The notes under the pieces are model-generated. The model was not told the DNA's origin. It did not search any database and saw only the letters and a program-made list of their open reading frames with translations. From Dermacentor variabilis (Eukaryota > Arthropoda > Arachnida > Ixodida > Ixodidae): a stretch of DNA of 64,000 bases. The stretch is from contig NC_134570.1 in the NCBI RefSeq assembly GCF_050947875.1, forward strand, positions 106,958,622-107,022,621, read 5' to 3'. This document shows, one piece after another, positions 12,296 through 25,026 of the stretch (its first letter is position 1; every line of letters begins with the position of its first letter). The position numbers and the translations under genes are program-made.

Positions 12296-14522
12296 TTGTT
12301 TTTAAAATTTTTGTAACGTCCTGGTATGTGTTGCCAGGTTGACCCTACCTCGGTTGTCGTGACTCATCGTTCCTTTTTCGACCGAGACACACGGGAACCC
12401 TTTCTGCGTAAATTTACGACATGTGCTATACATGAACAGCGGTTAAAGCTTCAAATATTTTTATCCCTTCATCGTTAAGTGACCTTGGAAAGAATGCGCA
12501 GCTGAAGTGATTTTTGTTCGACTTTACACAATGTCCACGAAACGATTATAGTGCTGATCGAGCAACAGAGGCCGTGCGAAACGGGAGGAGGACCCGGAAT
12601 AAGGAATGAAAAAAACGGGGTCAGAAAGCCAAAGGTGTATACGAAGAAGCGCTAGCCGTCATCACGCGAGAAACACCGGCCCTCAGCGGCCTCTGTCGGG
12701 GTATCCAATAAACAGAGTGTACATGCGTGCGTGCGAGCGCAAACAAGCCCACCGGCGTCGACAGGTTTACAGCTCAATCGATCCAGACGCCGACCTCTCG
12801 CAAGTGCCTGCTTTAAATACTTAACCGCGGCAGGGGCCCATTCTGGGAGGACCGCCGGGGGCGTCGTTGGCCCCATCTCCCGAAACGGGGCCGCGGGGGC
12901 CACGACTCCGCCTTGAGCGTTCTGCGATCCGTCGGAGCGAACGGGGTTCTTATACCTTCTGCGCTTTACATATGCTCTGCTGCTGCTGGTGATAGTTGCG
13001 GTTGTTGTTTAGTCTGGGAAGCTGTACCGCACAGCCTGCTGTATATTTTCAATGCCTGCCCCGGGATGCCGAAACCGGGCGCCACTTAAGTGCGACGCCA
13101 CTTTCCAAGTGGTTGGTCACACTCAGTTTGTGGGGCATGGTTAGAGTTATTGTAAACTAGCATTCAACGCTTGTGCGAACGGTACAGCTATACGGCAGCG
13201 CAAAGGCGAACGTTGTTCGTCCTACAACTGGAACAGGGCAAATTGTAGTGGAATCTTTGGAATATAATGCCGCCGCTGTCTAACCACTGGTTCCCATGCG
13301 CGTTGGAGTGACGGGGCAGGCATTGTAAAACAGATAGGCTTCGGTTGGACCACCGCATTTCTTCTTTTTTATTAAGCGAGTGAGCAAATTACTGTTGCGT
13401 AACGACCACACTGCCCTGAAAACGCGCGGACACGGGCAGATACGAAGAATTAAGTATTCCGCATTGGTGTCCCAAATAAAACCTAGTTTGAAACAACCGG
13501 CCCAACCCGGTATTACCCCGATGAGAAAAGCATCCGCGATACGCCATTTACGCCTGCAGGACTCCTCCTCAGTGATCTTTAAATGTGCAGTCGCATTCCC
13601 CATAGATATCGCGCGGACCTATTCCCTCACACCACTATTTCAAAAGCCGAGCGTAAATTTGCTCTAAACGATTCTTTGTCCCCGTGGATGGCTGCTTACT
13701 GTATACCAATACAACACGGTAACACGGAAGGTATATGTGGTCGGGACAGCCACCGAGTTAGTCCGTCTATGTGCGTTACTCAGCGTCTGCGCCACTTGCT
13801 TTTGTTTGAGCTCAACGGTTGTCCTTTATTATTAGGTCTATATAACTGTTCTTTCTAATCATTTCATTTATTCGTCGTATCCTATGGCACGTACTCGGAT
13901 TGCACGACTATAGCCGGCGTTGCGCCCTGTGGAGCCGCCGACTTCCTTGTCCGAGCACAAGATGCACCGAGTATATAGACTCCCGACGTGGACCGATTCC
14001 TCCCTCATTGGTGCAGTTAACCCAAATGCAAGCGCCGTTCGCGCACAAGCCTTGTGTAAACTCATTCGTCGGCGCTGACTGCATACCGGCCCAACGCACG
14101 CGTTAGTGGCCGTCACTCGACTGGTTATCCAAATTGTACCGCAACGATATATATTTACGAAGCGCAAATGAAAAAAAAGAAAGAAGAATGAGAGAAAGAA
14201 GAACAGAAAGAAAAGAAAAGAGTGAGAGGAATGAAAACGGCGAATAAAAAGGCACACTCTGCGCGCTTCGCCACTGTGTGTTGCGCGGTGTACATTTAAC
14301 GCGTGACGACGTCGTGTGCGTGCCAGCCGGGGAAGTTGGTCGTTACACTCCCCCCGGCCCACCGCACTTCGTATACGATCAACCGCGCGCGCACAATGTT
14401 CCAACCCCATAAAACGGGCGTTGCGTGGAACGCCTCGGCACTTACTGATTATCCCTCCCTCGCGTCTTTCTCCTTAAGCTGTATACACCCCGTCCCCCTT
14501 CTTCCGCGCTTCTTACTTGTCA
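12296..14522. other. Unannotated intronic sequence
   Basis: No recognisable exon. A purine-rich stretch lies at 14165-14230. Open frames at 13280-13603 and 13868-14410 on the minus strand have no known domain. Confidence 0.35.
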
Positions 14523-14584
14523 TCCCTCCTCCTCCTCCTCCTCCTCCTCCTCCTCCTCCTCCTCCTACTCCTTCTTCTTCTTCT
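14523..14584. repeat. (CTC/TCC)n and (CTT)n microsatellite
   Basis: About 15 CTC units followed by a short CTT run. The poly-Pro and poly-Leu frames across it come from the repeat. Confidence 0.9.
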
Positions 14585-15423
14585 GTCCATAGCTCTCTCA
14601 CAAGGCACAGAGTTAATGCCAAGACAACCGCGGGAACAGCAGAGGAAGTTTCAGGAGCGAAGTAGGTATAGAGTTGTGTGTGGGCGCTCGGCTAATTTGC
14701 CTCGGCCTTCCCGGTACGATGGCGGCGAGTGGACGACTGCCTGTTGTCCGCGCGAGTCGGTGTAATGAAATTTGCTCTTTGTGCAAGAAAAACAACAAAA
14801 GAAAGGCGTCGCTCGTGGTCTGTCGAGGACGCAGTGTTTATGTAGATGCCCATATAGCTACCTCGCGGACTTTCGTCCCGGATAACCGTCCGCTCAGCGC
14901 ATATGCGGACCGAGGGAGGAAAGGGCTACAGAGAAGGCTATCATTGCCGAGCGTGCGGAGTAGCGTGCGTGTGGGACACGCAATGTGCTGGAAGGCGTGG
15001 AGAAAGTGTCCGCCTACATAATTGCCGGGCCGCACAGTTACGCGCTGCTTCTCTTCGATAAGTCGACGGGCGCTGTTTTCTCTGTTTATTTTTATGCGTA
15101 TAGACATATATTTGTTTCTCTCTTATATCCGCCCTGTTTCTGGCCGCTCCGGTTCTGCGCGGGGAGGACACGACAGGTCCGATGGACACGGGTGTAATCG
15201 AAGGTTGCCTTAATGACGCCTAAGTGCCGTGGCAGCGCCATTGCAGCGCGCGTACCCGTGCGCGCGTGTGTGTGTGACGCGTTGATTTAGGCCCGTGCAC
15301 ATATCGCATTTAGTTCTGCTCGTTTCGGAGGGGTAGAACATCAAGCTGCGTGCATGCATGTCGGTAGAAAGAGGCAGCGGGAGGTGCTTGCGGAGGCGGA
15401 GAGATTGATGCGATATTTGCGCC

Positions 15424-15500
15424 AGAGAGAGAGAGAGAGATGAATATGGAAAGGCAGGGATGTTAACCAGTCAAAAGTAAACAGCGGGCCTATATATACT
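15424..15500 (-). mobile_element. LINE 3'-tail fragment
   Basis: A (GA)n run followed by ggaaaggcagggatgttaac and cagtc matches the 3' UTR of the complete LINE, which has ggaaaggcagggaggttaac followed by cagtt near 21170-21195, in the same strand sense. It appears to be a severely 5'-truncated insertion of the same or a related family on the minus strand. The left and right limits are approximate. Confidence 0.55.
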
Positions 15501-16646
15501 ATAGCGGTGGAAGTGTTAAGGCAAGTGACTGGATGAAACCAGGGCCAGTGGTCCACAAAGCCGTCAATGAGCATTACGTTCAGACTCGCCAACTGTTAGC
15601 GCTTGTGATTCAGGACAAAATCAATATTGCGATTCAACTTGTCTGTATATGTATAGAATACGATGGTATATCTTGGAGGTTAAACATGCGAAATTAGGTG
15701 GTAAGGTTTTACATTAAACGGCAGAAAGCGGCTCGAGTTGAATATTCACGGTTTGAAAGCCGAAGCGTATAGAACACGGGCGCCATAGGAATGAAGTGAA
15801 CACAAACGCCGAAGGGCCTTCCATCCTATATGAAGCGGCAGGTTGGCTATGAAGGAGGCCACGTAGTTCGGTTCTCTGGATAAGTCTTGAACGCCTGAAG
15901 GTCTTTAACGTGCAGCTAATGCTCGCTCTACTTAAGCGCTTTCTTTTTCATTTCGACTATATCTGAATACGGCCGCTACATTAACAAAGAAAGATGAAGA
16001 GAAGGTTTTTCGATGGATAGCTTAACGTTGGTCGATGGATAGGATAATAATAGACGTCACATTACGACGTAAAGTGTTACGGCAAGGCTATGCGACGAAC
16101 CTGTCACGCATCCGAAAACGACGCCAACTTCTTCAAGCTATCGCTCGGGCAACGGTGACAGTTTCGGATGGTTAAGAAAAACGTCAAAAGCCCCGTGTTT
16201 CCAACGGGCGTGTGTAGAACGGGAACAAACGCGACGGCGCGTGTACGCGTCTGGACATGAGCTCGTGCCCCAGTGCGACGCCTTCTACCCTTTGTCTCTG
16301 ACTCCCATGCCTCTGACTCCCGTGCCTCTGGCTCGCACCGAGCATGTATGTACCGGGACGAACCGGCCGCGCCGGGCCGCGAGCGTATATACAGTGACGA
16401 TTCCTTCTCTCTCCTGGGCGAGAGCGTTTCCCGTGGAGCCATAAATGACTCCCCTCACCAAGAAGCGGGAACCTTGGCCTTCGTTCTTCGTTACGAGCAC
16501 CTTGTCGAGCTGACCCCTCTTTAGTAGCGATGTAACTAAACATTTGGTTGTTCGTGACATCGCCTCGTCTCAGCCTGCAGGACTTCTACGCTGATCGAGC
16601 TGCATGGACAAGTTTCAAGCCGCTGAGTATAGCACTAAACCGAGGT

Positions 16647-16648
<2 letters not shown>
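15501..16648. other. Unannotated intronic sequence
   Basis: No exon recognised. A short repeated ctctgactcccgtgcctctg-like pattern lies at about 16298-16335. The overlapping open frames at 16104-16543 have no known domain. Confidence 0.35.

Positions 16649-16682
<34 letters not shown>
16649..16682. repeat. (GA)n microsatellite
   Basis: About 17 GA units. Confidence 0.95.
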
Positions 16683-16685
<3 letters not shown>

Positions 16686-17034
16686 TGACCACATTATTTG
16701 TCCGGCTGGCTACTCTGCCCAGGGGGGCGGGGTATAAGAGCAGCGAAGATGAGGAGAAAAGAAAGAAGTTGAAAGAAAGGAAAAGATGTGTCCGCACATT
16801 ATAGTTTTTGTCAGTCGCGATGATTCAAAAAGTAGAAGGAAAAAGAAAGAAAACGTACTAGTAGTGCCTTTAAAGCAGTTCGGGACGACCTCGGCTGGGA
16901 CCAGGGTCCAATTGTTCTGGTTTCCGTATAAGGGGACGGTTGTTAGTCGTGTCGAGCGTGGTGCCGAGGACGTTTCTTTGCACACACAAAAGGTGCGTTA
17001 TACGCCGTGGACTCCGCGAACAACTTGTCGCGAA

Positions 17035-17140
17035 CACGATAGAAATTTGCTCTCGACCAGTCGATAAAGGACGTGACATCGCACTTCGGTCGTTGCCAAG
17101 TCACTGTGGCGTTGTCGGAAACCACCAAGCATATATACGG
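17035..17140 (+). pseudogene. Remnant of a LINE RNase H domain
   Basis: One frame reads VDKGRDIALRSLPSHCGVVG followed by N. This matches the last RNase H motif of non-LTR elements. The complete LINE at 21-26 kb has the corresponding FQWLPSHCGVTGN. The surrounding sequence does not continue as a recognisable domain, so this is a short, decayed relic. The boundaries are approximate. Confidence 0.6.
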
Positions 17141-17547
17141 CCGCTCGATATGCTCGTGACAGTATAGCGATGGCGTTGCTATCCCTATGCCAAGAACGCA
17201 GGAAGTCGAGAGTCCCTTTGCAACGAAAATGCACGACGGAATGATTACACATCAAAAGCGAGTGATAACATACTCGGGTTGAAAATATGACAAGGTTATG
17301 AAAGATATTTCGCAGCTCTATAGCGACGCATATAATAGAAAAACAGTAGTCGATATCAGAGGTATGATGGCTACTCTTCAATTTCCGTGGCACACACACA
17401 CACACTGTTCCTGGAAGTCGTCCCGCGTGGATAGAATGTATTCGTATTTCGCATAATCGATCAACTGACTAGATTATAAGGGCTTTACTAACGAAAGGTA
17501 CGGACTCCGGGCTTCAGAGTTCGACTAAGTATCTTAAGGACGGACCA

Positions 17548-17705
17548 GGGCCGCTATCTTGTACACGCTCGAAAAGCCGACGTTCGATTTCGCCTAGCGC
17601 GATTGTCCAGGCTGCGCCGATATCGCGGCCTATAGGTCAACCTAGTCCAATCGCGTGAGGCGAAATCGAACGTCGGTTTTTCGAACGTGTACAAGATAGC
17701 GGCCC
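17548..17705. mobile_element. 158-bp MITE with about 57-bp terminal inverted repeats
   Basis: The left arm begins gggccgctatcttgtacacg (17548) and runs through gacgttcgatttcgcc to gcgcgattg near 17605. The right arm (about 17649-17705) is its near-exact reverse complement, ending in cgtgtacaagatagcggccc. The loop is about 43 bp. No coding capacity. No clear target-site duplication was found, so the superfamily cannot be assigned. Confidence 0.85.
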
Positions 17706-20668
17706 AGGAAGACTTTTAGCGCGGTCAATAATAGCAGTCTCTAGAAAACTTGCCTATATACTCCGCAGTTGGCGTTTCCTTTGGTAAGCTTTGGTAAGCG
17801 AGCGATGTCAAACAGTATGTGTCCCAGCTGCGTACCATACATATCTCGGCTTGGATAAACTACAACAGCAAATGCGAACGCTTTGGTGCATTTACCCACG
17901 CTTATGCACTGACCAGAGCATTATAGACGCGCTTGACCAGCTAGCTCTTGGTGCGTAAGCGTGTATCTTCTTTGTTGCTCGGTTATTCTGGACGTTCTAT
18001 GTCTTAGCGAGCTTCGGTATGAAATTATTTTTCGCATTTACGGTAGACTACCCCTAAGACAATCTGTTTCCACGAATTGTTTACACTCTTACCCCAGATT
18101 CAGTTTGTTGCCGTTGATCTCGACTTCTGATAGAGATTCGCCGAGTCCTTTCGTGTTCGTCTCCCTAGGTGCTTGTTTTTCTAAGCGGTCATTGTTGATC
18201 GTTTGTCTTTCGGCCTCTCCGATTCAAGAGTCGTGTGCGAATTTCCAACAAATGTTCGGGGAACTCAGATGCTGCACAAAAAAATTTTTTTTTCAACTTA
18301 GCTAATGAAGTCGTGGGCTACGATACCCGCGTGAGTATACCTGACCAATGCAGCGCATGTCCCAATTGCATACCGCAATACCGCGCATGAACAAAATTTA
18401 AATTTCTGGTTTCTGCCGCGTGATTTCTTGCGACTATTCCTCGCAATCGTACCCGTTGCCATCAGCGCGGTCAGCTGTTATTCGTACATCGTTTTCACAG
18501 TGTCAGGTACGTGGCAGATTGAAAGTTGCGTATAGAAGCGCCTTCCTGTATACGTGTTCGACATTGTTCAAACGTATCTAGGCCGTGCGTATGACGCGCA
18601 TGAAGCGACCTTACATCTGCGTAAAGCTGGTCGTGTGTATATGTGCGCGAAATTTCCTCGGCTCGAGGCGGTTGCGGCACTCGCACGCAGTTGTGCTGAC
18701 AAGAGAAGCAGGCCGCAGGATGATACCGGGAGCGCGCGAGTCGAAAGCGGTGTCACATGACTCATGTTGGGCTTGCATGCAGCGGCACCGTAGATTACGG
18801 TGTCAGACCTCGTAACGAGCGATGACGCAAGAAAGTGATTTGCGTAACGTTACGCACAGGGGAAATGATCGAGCGATGTGGATGGAAGAGCAAACGGGGG
18901 TAACCGATACGATATAGAGGTGACGTGAACCCCGCAAAGCCCGAAAACCATTTCACATCTAAGAAAAATCAAAACAACTCGTTCCCATTTATTTCTGGCC
19001 ATAGAAAGTGTATAAGTTCGAAAAAACAATAGTGAAATTGTATAATTGAGTAAAGGTTAGATAGTACGGTAATTAATTAGTAATTGATTTGCTAAATTAT
19101 TTACAACTGAGAACTCCCTCCAACATAGGCCTATCGAAATACGCTAGTATAAGCTCTACAGTGGGTGCACAGCGCTTGAATCGAAGTGTTTAGGTATCAA
19201 ACTCAGCGCATCAAAAAGTATACTCTTGGCTGTGTGGGGTTCAGATGAAAAAAAAAAAAAAAAGAAAGAAAGGAGTTAAGCAAGCCATATGATGTGTGGG
19301 GCAGATAAGTGGTGGTGGTCTATGAGAGATTGAAAATGGGTTCCCAAAGCAAGGAAGAGCAGTCGAGGGTGGCAGATGACTGCAGGTGGTGGGATGACGA
19401 GAGGAAATTCGTAGTCATAGACTGGAGCCAGCTGACGCAATATAGGGGTCCCGCAATGACCATGAAACGGGATGTTGACAACGACCACGATGATACACAG
19501 GTGCACCAAGGTGTCTGTATACGTAAACGCAGTGTGTTTTCAGTTACCAAAATAGCCAAAATGAAAAAAAAAACCTTGTTCCAGTTCGGCAAAACCGCAG
19601 AAGAAAAGAAAGCGCTCAACGTGACCATCGATTCATCGAGAATCATCGACCACCCGATTAAGCAACAGGAAACCGCGGCCATGCACTGAGTCACCGTCGT
19701 GCGTGCATGCCTATTCCGCTCATTCTAAGCCGACTGACGGGAGGGGAAAACGACAAACCTCCGCGTCTCTGTGTGTCACCATCCCACGACGTAAGCGCTG
19801 GTCAGATCACGCACAGTTGGCGATTGACCAGAAACCGCTTTATAATCAACAGTCGGCTATATACTATAAGCTATGCTATAACCTTATACTATATATCAAC
19901 CGTCGTGTATATATACCATGGCGTCGTCAATGACGACGACCGTTTCATGTATGTGACGATTTCGAAAGCACCACTGTTGTGTGGTCTGTACAGCAGGCGA
20001 CATGCCATCTATAATGTTGCGCGCTTCACGAAACGAACAGTATATGGCTAGAGACCAACCGCGAGCTCGTACTGCTACACACGACGAGATTCCTTCTTCC
20101 GCGCGCTGCCGTCAGTACATGGAAAGCTGGACATCAGGCTGCCTGCACCTGCAGGCTTCTGTTTCGCAACTTCTAAATCTCACCAGGCACGCTCATTTAT
20201 GAAAAAAAAAAAACAGATGGTGGGACCCACGTTGCCTGCGACCGCCAGGCTGACTATACGGACCGCTTAAACGAGTTCCTGCGATGCGCACCGTATCAGC
20301 TCCGACGGCCTGGGGATTCTCCAGCGTACACCGATTAGAGGTCCGGATCATCAGGAGTGCCACGGGAACCACGACACACAACTAAACTGCATGTATGGTG
20401 AAGGCAAGGGGTATATGTGTATATATAGCCCGCTTACTTTTGACAAAGTCTGTATACATGCACACCCGCGGTGTTAACTGTAACGCGAGGAGTATATCGC
20501 TGTCTGTATACCCGCGCGATTGCCCCGGCGCCCTACATATATTTAGACTGCCGCGTCCGTCACGCGTCACATGTAGGAACTTCACGCATATACTATAATA
20601 TCGAATATACTGCAGTAAACCACGCACTGGGCACATATATGCACGCACCAGCTGCGCTTGTCCGCTGA

Positions 20669-20676
<8 letters not shown>
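17706..20676. other. Unannotated intronic sequence
   Basis: No exon recognised. An AT-rich stretch lies at 18960-19110. A 126-codon open frame (+) at 19309-19689 has no recognisable domain, and an overlapping antisense frame of the same length argues that both are chance. Confidence 0.35.

Positions 20677-20747
<71 letters not shown>
20677..20747. repeat. (TA)n microsatellite
   Basis: About 35 AT units preceded by a short A run. Confidence 0.95.
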
Positions 20748-20749
<2 letters not shown>

Positions 20750-21147
20750 CCTGGCACGTTGGTGGCGCGTGACAGGCGTTAACCAGCGTCAAGATCGCAG
20801 ACGCAGGAAGACAAAAAGAATAGTAAAAGCGGCTAGCACAGAGCTGATTTGCAGGTACACGACTTGTACAATTTATAGGCGCGCTTTTTCTCGCGTCGCG
20901 CTCGAAAGCAAAAAAAGAGAAGCAACCAGATTGTCATTTCCTACATAAAGGCATTAAATTAGACCCTCCCGCGTCTACAGTGCGCGCCGTCAGAAAGCGG
21001 GCATACATACCGTGGCCTCCGAGATTGCAACGACGATGCAATTTTACTTGGACCTGCTTATCTGACTTCGGTATACGATGACTGCGTAAGATGAAAAATC
21101 CAGCCCCCTGTAAACGGGGAACCGAACCCGGGCCACAGGCACGGTAA

Positions 21148-21344
21148 GGAAGGAAGGAAAAAGTGGAGAAGGAAAGGCAGGGAGGTTAACCAGTTTAGCG
21201 TAACCGGCTTGCTACCCTACACATGGGAGAGGGATGGGTGCGATGAAAGATGGGGAAGGGGGAGAGAGAGAGAGAGCACATAGCACAGCACACAAACATC
21301 GTCCGGTAGAGTCTATCAATCTGGCATTGTACGTGATAACACTG
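21148..21344 (-). other. LINE 3' UTR with the conserved tail motif
   Basis: On the minus strand it contains an atgtgtagggtagcaagccg segment, a gttaacctccctgcctttcc segment and a terminal ttccttccttcctt tract. Parts of this tail recur at 15424-15500, 58247-58300 and 59713-59840 in the same orientation, which marks truncated relatives. The tail is likely to hold the RT recognition signal. Confidence 0.8.
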
Positions 21345-24300
21345 TCAGAGCCGCTTGTCCAATCCCGTCTCTTTCAAAAACTGAAGTAGTCCCTTCGTCG
21401 CCTTCACCTGCGATGTTTTCTGTCGGCGGCATGTGAAAATCGTGTCGAGGGACAATGGTCTAGTGTCAAGGTGCGCCAGAACGGATGCCAGGGACTGTCG
21501 CTGAACATTATATTCAGGACAGTCGCACAGAATGTGTTGCAGCGTCTCCTCGCAAAGACAGGCATTGCAGAGAGCGTTGTCGGCCATTCCAATGCGGAAT
21601 GAGTAAGATTTCGTGAAAGCCAGCCCTAACCATAAGCGATAAAGCAGAGTCGCCTCGCTTCGGCGGAGTCCAGTTGGCATATAGAGATGCATCAAAGAGG
21701 GCAGGTGGTATTGACGGTTGCTCTGGTTGGTCTGGCTGTTTGGTGTGCACCATGAAGAGAGCGTCATCTCCTGTGCAAGCACTCGAAGTCTGCTAGCTGC
21801 GTCGGATCGTGAAAGCGGTATGGCCTCTTCTTGTGCGTCTTCAAGAGCTGCCCGAGCTGCATTATCGGCGTCTTCGTTTCCAGTGACGCCGCAGTGACTT
21901 GGCAGCCACTGAAACGTCACGTGGTGTCCTTTCTCCTGTGATGTATGGAGTAGGCATCTAATATCGAATACGAGCTGTTCGAATGGCCCGCGACGCAGAG
22001 CTGATAGTACAGATTGTAGGGCTGCCTTTGAGTCGCTGAAGATGGACCATTGTCGAGGTGGCTCCCGACTGACGAAACGGAGTGCAGCGCGAAGAGCAGC
22101 TAGTTCAGCAGATGTCGATGTTGTCGGGTGGTCAGTCCTAAAGCTAATGGTAATAGCTTTTGCTGGGACAACCACAGCACCGGACGAACACTGGATGTTT
22201 GTGGAACCATCAGTATAAATGTGTTCACTGTCCGCGTACCTCTCGTGCAGAAGAAGCAGAGACAGTTGTTTGAGGACAGGTGACGACAGTTCAGACTTTT
22301 TTCAGATTCCTGGTACACTGAGATGGACTGTGGGGCTGATAAGACACCAAGGGGGTATCGATGGTTTAGATGCAGCGTTGAAGGCCGAGGGAAGTTTGTC
22401 GTTGTACTTGTTGATAGTTTTAGAGAATGATGATTGGTGCCTGTCTGAAGGTAGTGCTGCAAGGTGGTGATAGGGGGCACGTGCAAAATGTCTGATGTGC
22501 GTTCTCAGGGCTTCCACCGTAATGTGAGTTCGCATTGGATGGTCCCGAGCAATCGCAAGAGTCGCCTCTGTTGACGTACATCTGGGCAAACCAAGGCAGA
22601 CTCTGAGTGCTTGAGCTTGTACTGCCTGCAGAACACGAATATTTGTCTTGCAGGTGTTGTTCAGTACAGGTAGACTGTATCTTAAAAAACCGAGAAAGAG
22701 AGCTCTGTAGAGTTTAAGCATGGCGTCTACTGACATCCCCCACGTCTTCCCTGTCAAGTATTTGAACAACTGGGAAGTAGCTGTCAGGCGCCGTTTCATG
22801 TAGGCCACGTGTGGGCTCCAACAGAGGTCTCGGTCAATAATGACGCCAAGGAATCTGTGGTTTCGGACATAGGAAATGGTCCGCCCATTGATTGAGATGA
22901 TATAAGGCGTCATCGGTTTCCGAGTAAATGCGACTAGTGCGCATTTTTCAGGTGAAATGCTGAGACCCTGTTTACACAAGTAGTTCGCTGTCAAAGTGGC
23001 CGCTCTTTGAAGTCGCGCACGTATCTGAGGACGTGTGACTGCCGATATATAGATGTCGTCAGCGTATGTTGAAATCTTGATGGTAGTTGGCAAGCATTCA
23101 GCAAGTCCAACAAGAGCGAGGTTGAATAGCGTCGGGCTGAGAGCACCGCCTTGAGGAACGCCCCTGCTGGTATAGCGTCGCGTAGTTGGGCCATCGTCAG
23201 TTAACACATAGAATGATCTTGCAGACAGGTAACTTGCAATTCACAAAAAAACTCGACCACCTAGGCCAACCGTCGCAAGAGCGTCGAGAATGGCCTCATG
23301 TAATACGTTATCGTATGCCCCTTTCACATCTAAGAATAAAGCTGCAGATAAACGCTTACGGGACCTTTCGTGCTGGACATATGAAACGAGATCAACTACA
23401 CTGTCGATGGAAGAGCGGTCACGTCGGAAACCAGCCATGGAAAGCGGATAAATCTTGTAAAATTCAAGGTACCATTCCAGGCGGCCAAGGATCATCCGTT
23501 CCATTATCTTTCCTACACAGCTGGCCAGTGCTATTGGGCGGTAAGAGGTGAGTTCTAATGGGGATTTGCCCTGCTTTAAGAGTGGCACCAGGCGGCTTAC
23601 TTTCCATTCGTCAGGAACATTTCCCTCCTGCCATGAGGAGTTGTAAAGGCTCAACAATTCTATCCGTGCGGACTCTCCGAGATAGCACAAGGCCCGGTAT
23701 GATATACCATCTGGACCCGGAGATGATGAGCGCCTGCAGAGAGCTAGTGCCGCTTCGAGCTCCTACATTGTAAAAGGAAGGTCCATGCGGCAATCACGGG
23801 AATGGGGGACGTCAGCTCGGGCTGGAGGATCTGGACGAGCCGCTTGGTCTGCGATCCGCGCACAAAAGTCTTCTGCGACATCGATGTCTTGCCGCCCTTG
23901 GAAAAGCGCTAGCGCCTTGAATGGAAAACGCTGTTCCGGAAGGCAACGCAGACCTTGCACCGTTTTCCAAATGTGAGACAGTGGCTTGCGGGGGTCGAGT
24001 GTCTGGCAAAACGTTGCCCACCGTTCCGACGCTAATCTAACCATACGACGCTGAATCTTCTTTTGCATCCTCCTGGCTGCCCTAAGGTCATGGATTGATT
24101 TTGTACGTCGATATCGACGTTCCGCCCGGCGACGAAGCGCTCGAAGTCGCTCTAATTCTATGTCGAAGTCATTTCGCGTGGAAGAGATCGTCATCATGCG
24201 AGTGGCGTTTTGCATCGTCATTTTAATCGTTTGCTCTAACCCAGAGGGTAGGCCCTCGCGGCAGGCATCTTCCATCTCAGATTTGAAGTTGGCCCATTGA

Positions 24301-25022
24301 ATCGTCCGAATGGTATTCCGTGAGCCTGATGTAGACGACAAGCCTTTGATGTTCAGATAGGTGGGAATGTGGTCACTCCCATGTGTCTCAATGTCTGGAA
24401 ACCACTTCACACATCTGGCGAGAGAGTTGGAGACGAAAGCAAGGTCGAGGCAGCTGCCGTATGTCACGCCTCGAAGAAAGGTGGGGCTACCATCGTTCAG
24501 GAGAGTAAGGCCATAGTTGTGGGCGATACTTGCTAATATTCGTCCTCTTGCATTTGTCCTTGTACTTCCCCATGCTGGATGGTGTGCATTGAAATCTCCT
24601 ATGATGACCCATGGGGCGGGACAAACACTCAAGATATCCGCAAATCTTTTGGTATCGAAATTGCTGGAAGGCGATATATACACGCCTATGAGAGTAAACA
24701 AGAGTTTGTTCTTTTTAACTGTGATGCATATATATTGATTGTCGTCGTGGGGCGCAATTGGTTGCAAAACATAGGTGAGTTCACGACGAACAAAAACGAC
24801 GATTTTGCTGCATGCACCGTTTGTTGATGAGATGATAAACTCGTATCCTGACAGTCTTATTGGTTTCGACAAGTTGGGCTCACAAATGACGATGAGTGGA
24901 AACCCATTGGTGTAGACAAACTGACGAAAATCTGAAATTCGTGATTTTAGCCCTCTGGCGTTCCACTGGATGACGGACGCTGCTTTGACTTCTTTCCGGA
25001 AGGATGGGGTAGGAGTAGCCAT
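21345..25022 (-). pseudogene. LINE ORF2: APE endonuclease, reverse transcriptase and RNase H, three premature stops
   Basis: A single frame of 1226 codons starts at the ATG at 25022, four bases after the ORF1 stop. An APE endonuclease fills about residues 15-220. Visible active-site residues are N21 (QWNARGL), E48 (ICEPN), D143 and N145 (GDFNAHH) and D217-H218 (GSDHIPT). RT follows, with the SYRPIAL block, GFRRDRSS, LDVKGAYDNV, GVPQGGALSP and the catalytic YADD at about 653-656. RNase H has D938 (YTDGS), E973 (AELAAL), D997 (FSDSKAAL) and LPSHCGVTGN. A Cys/His cluster (CNACLCEETLQHILCDC) lies near the C-terminus. The frame is cut by TAG at 23765-23763 (codon 420), TGA at 23243-23241 (codon 594) and TGA at 22304-22302 (codon 907). 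The frame is preserved throughout, so the element is recently dead. Confidence 0.92.
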
Positions 25023-25026
25023 CTTT

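Noticed and set aside
19309..19689. 126-codon plus-strand open frame
   Set aside because: No domain, an antisense frame of nearly equal length, and no splice-site or homology support.
21105..21135. SINE B-box-like word next to the complete LINE
   Set aside because: Only a short ccgaacccgggcc-type match without any other SINE landmark.
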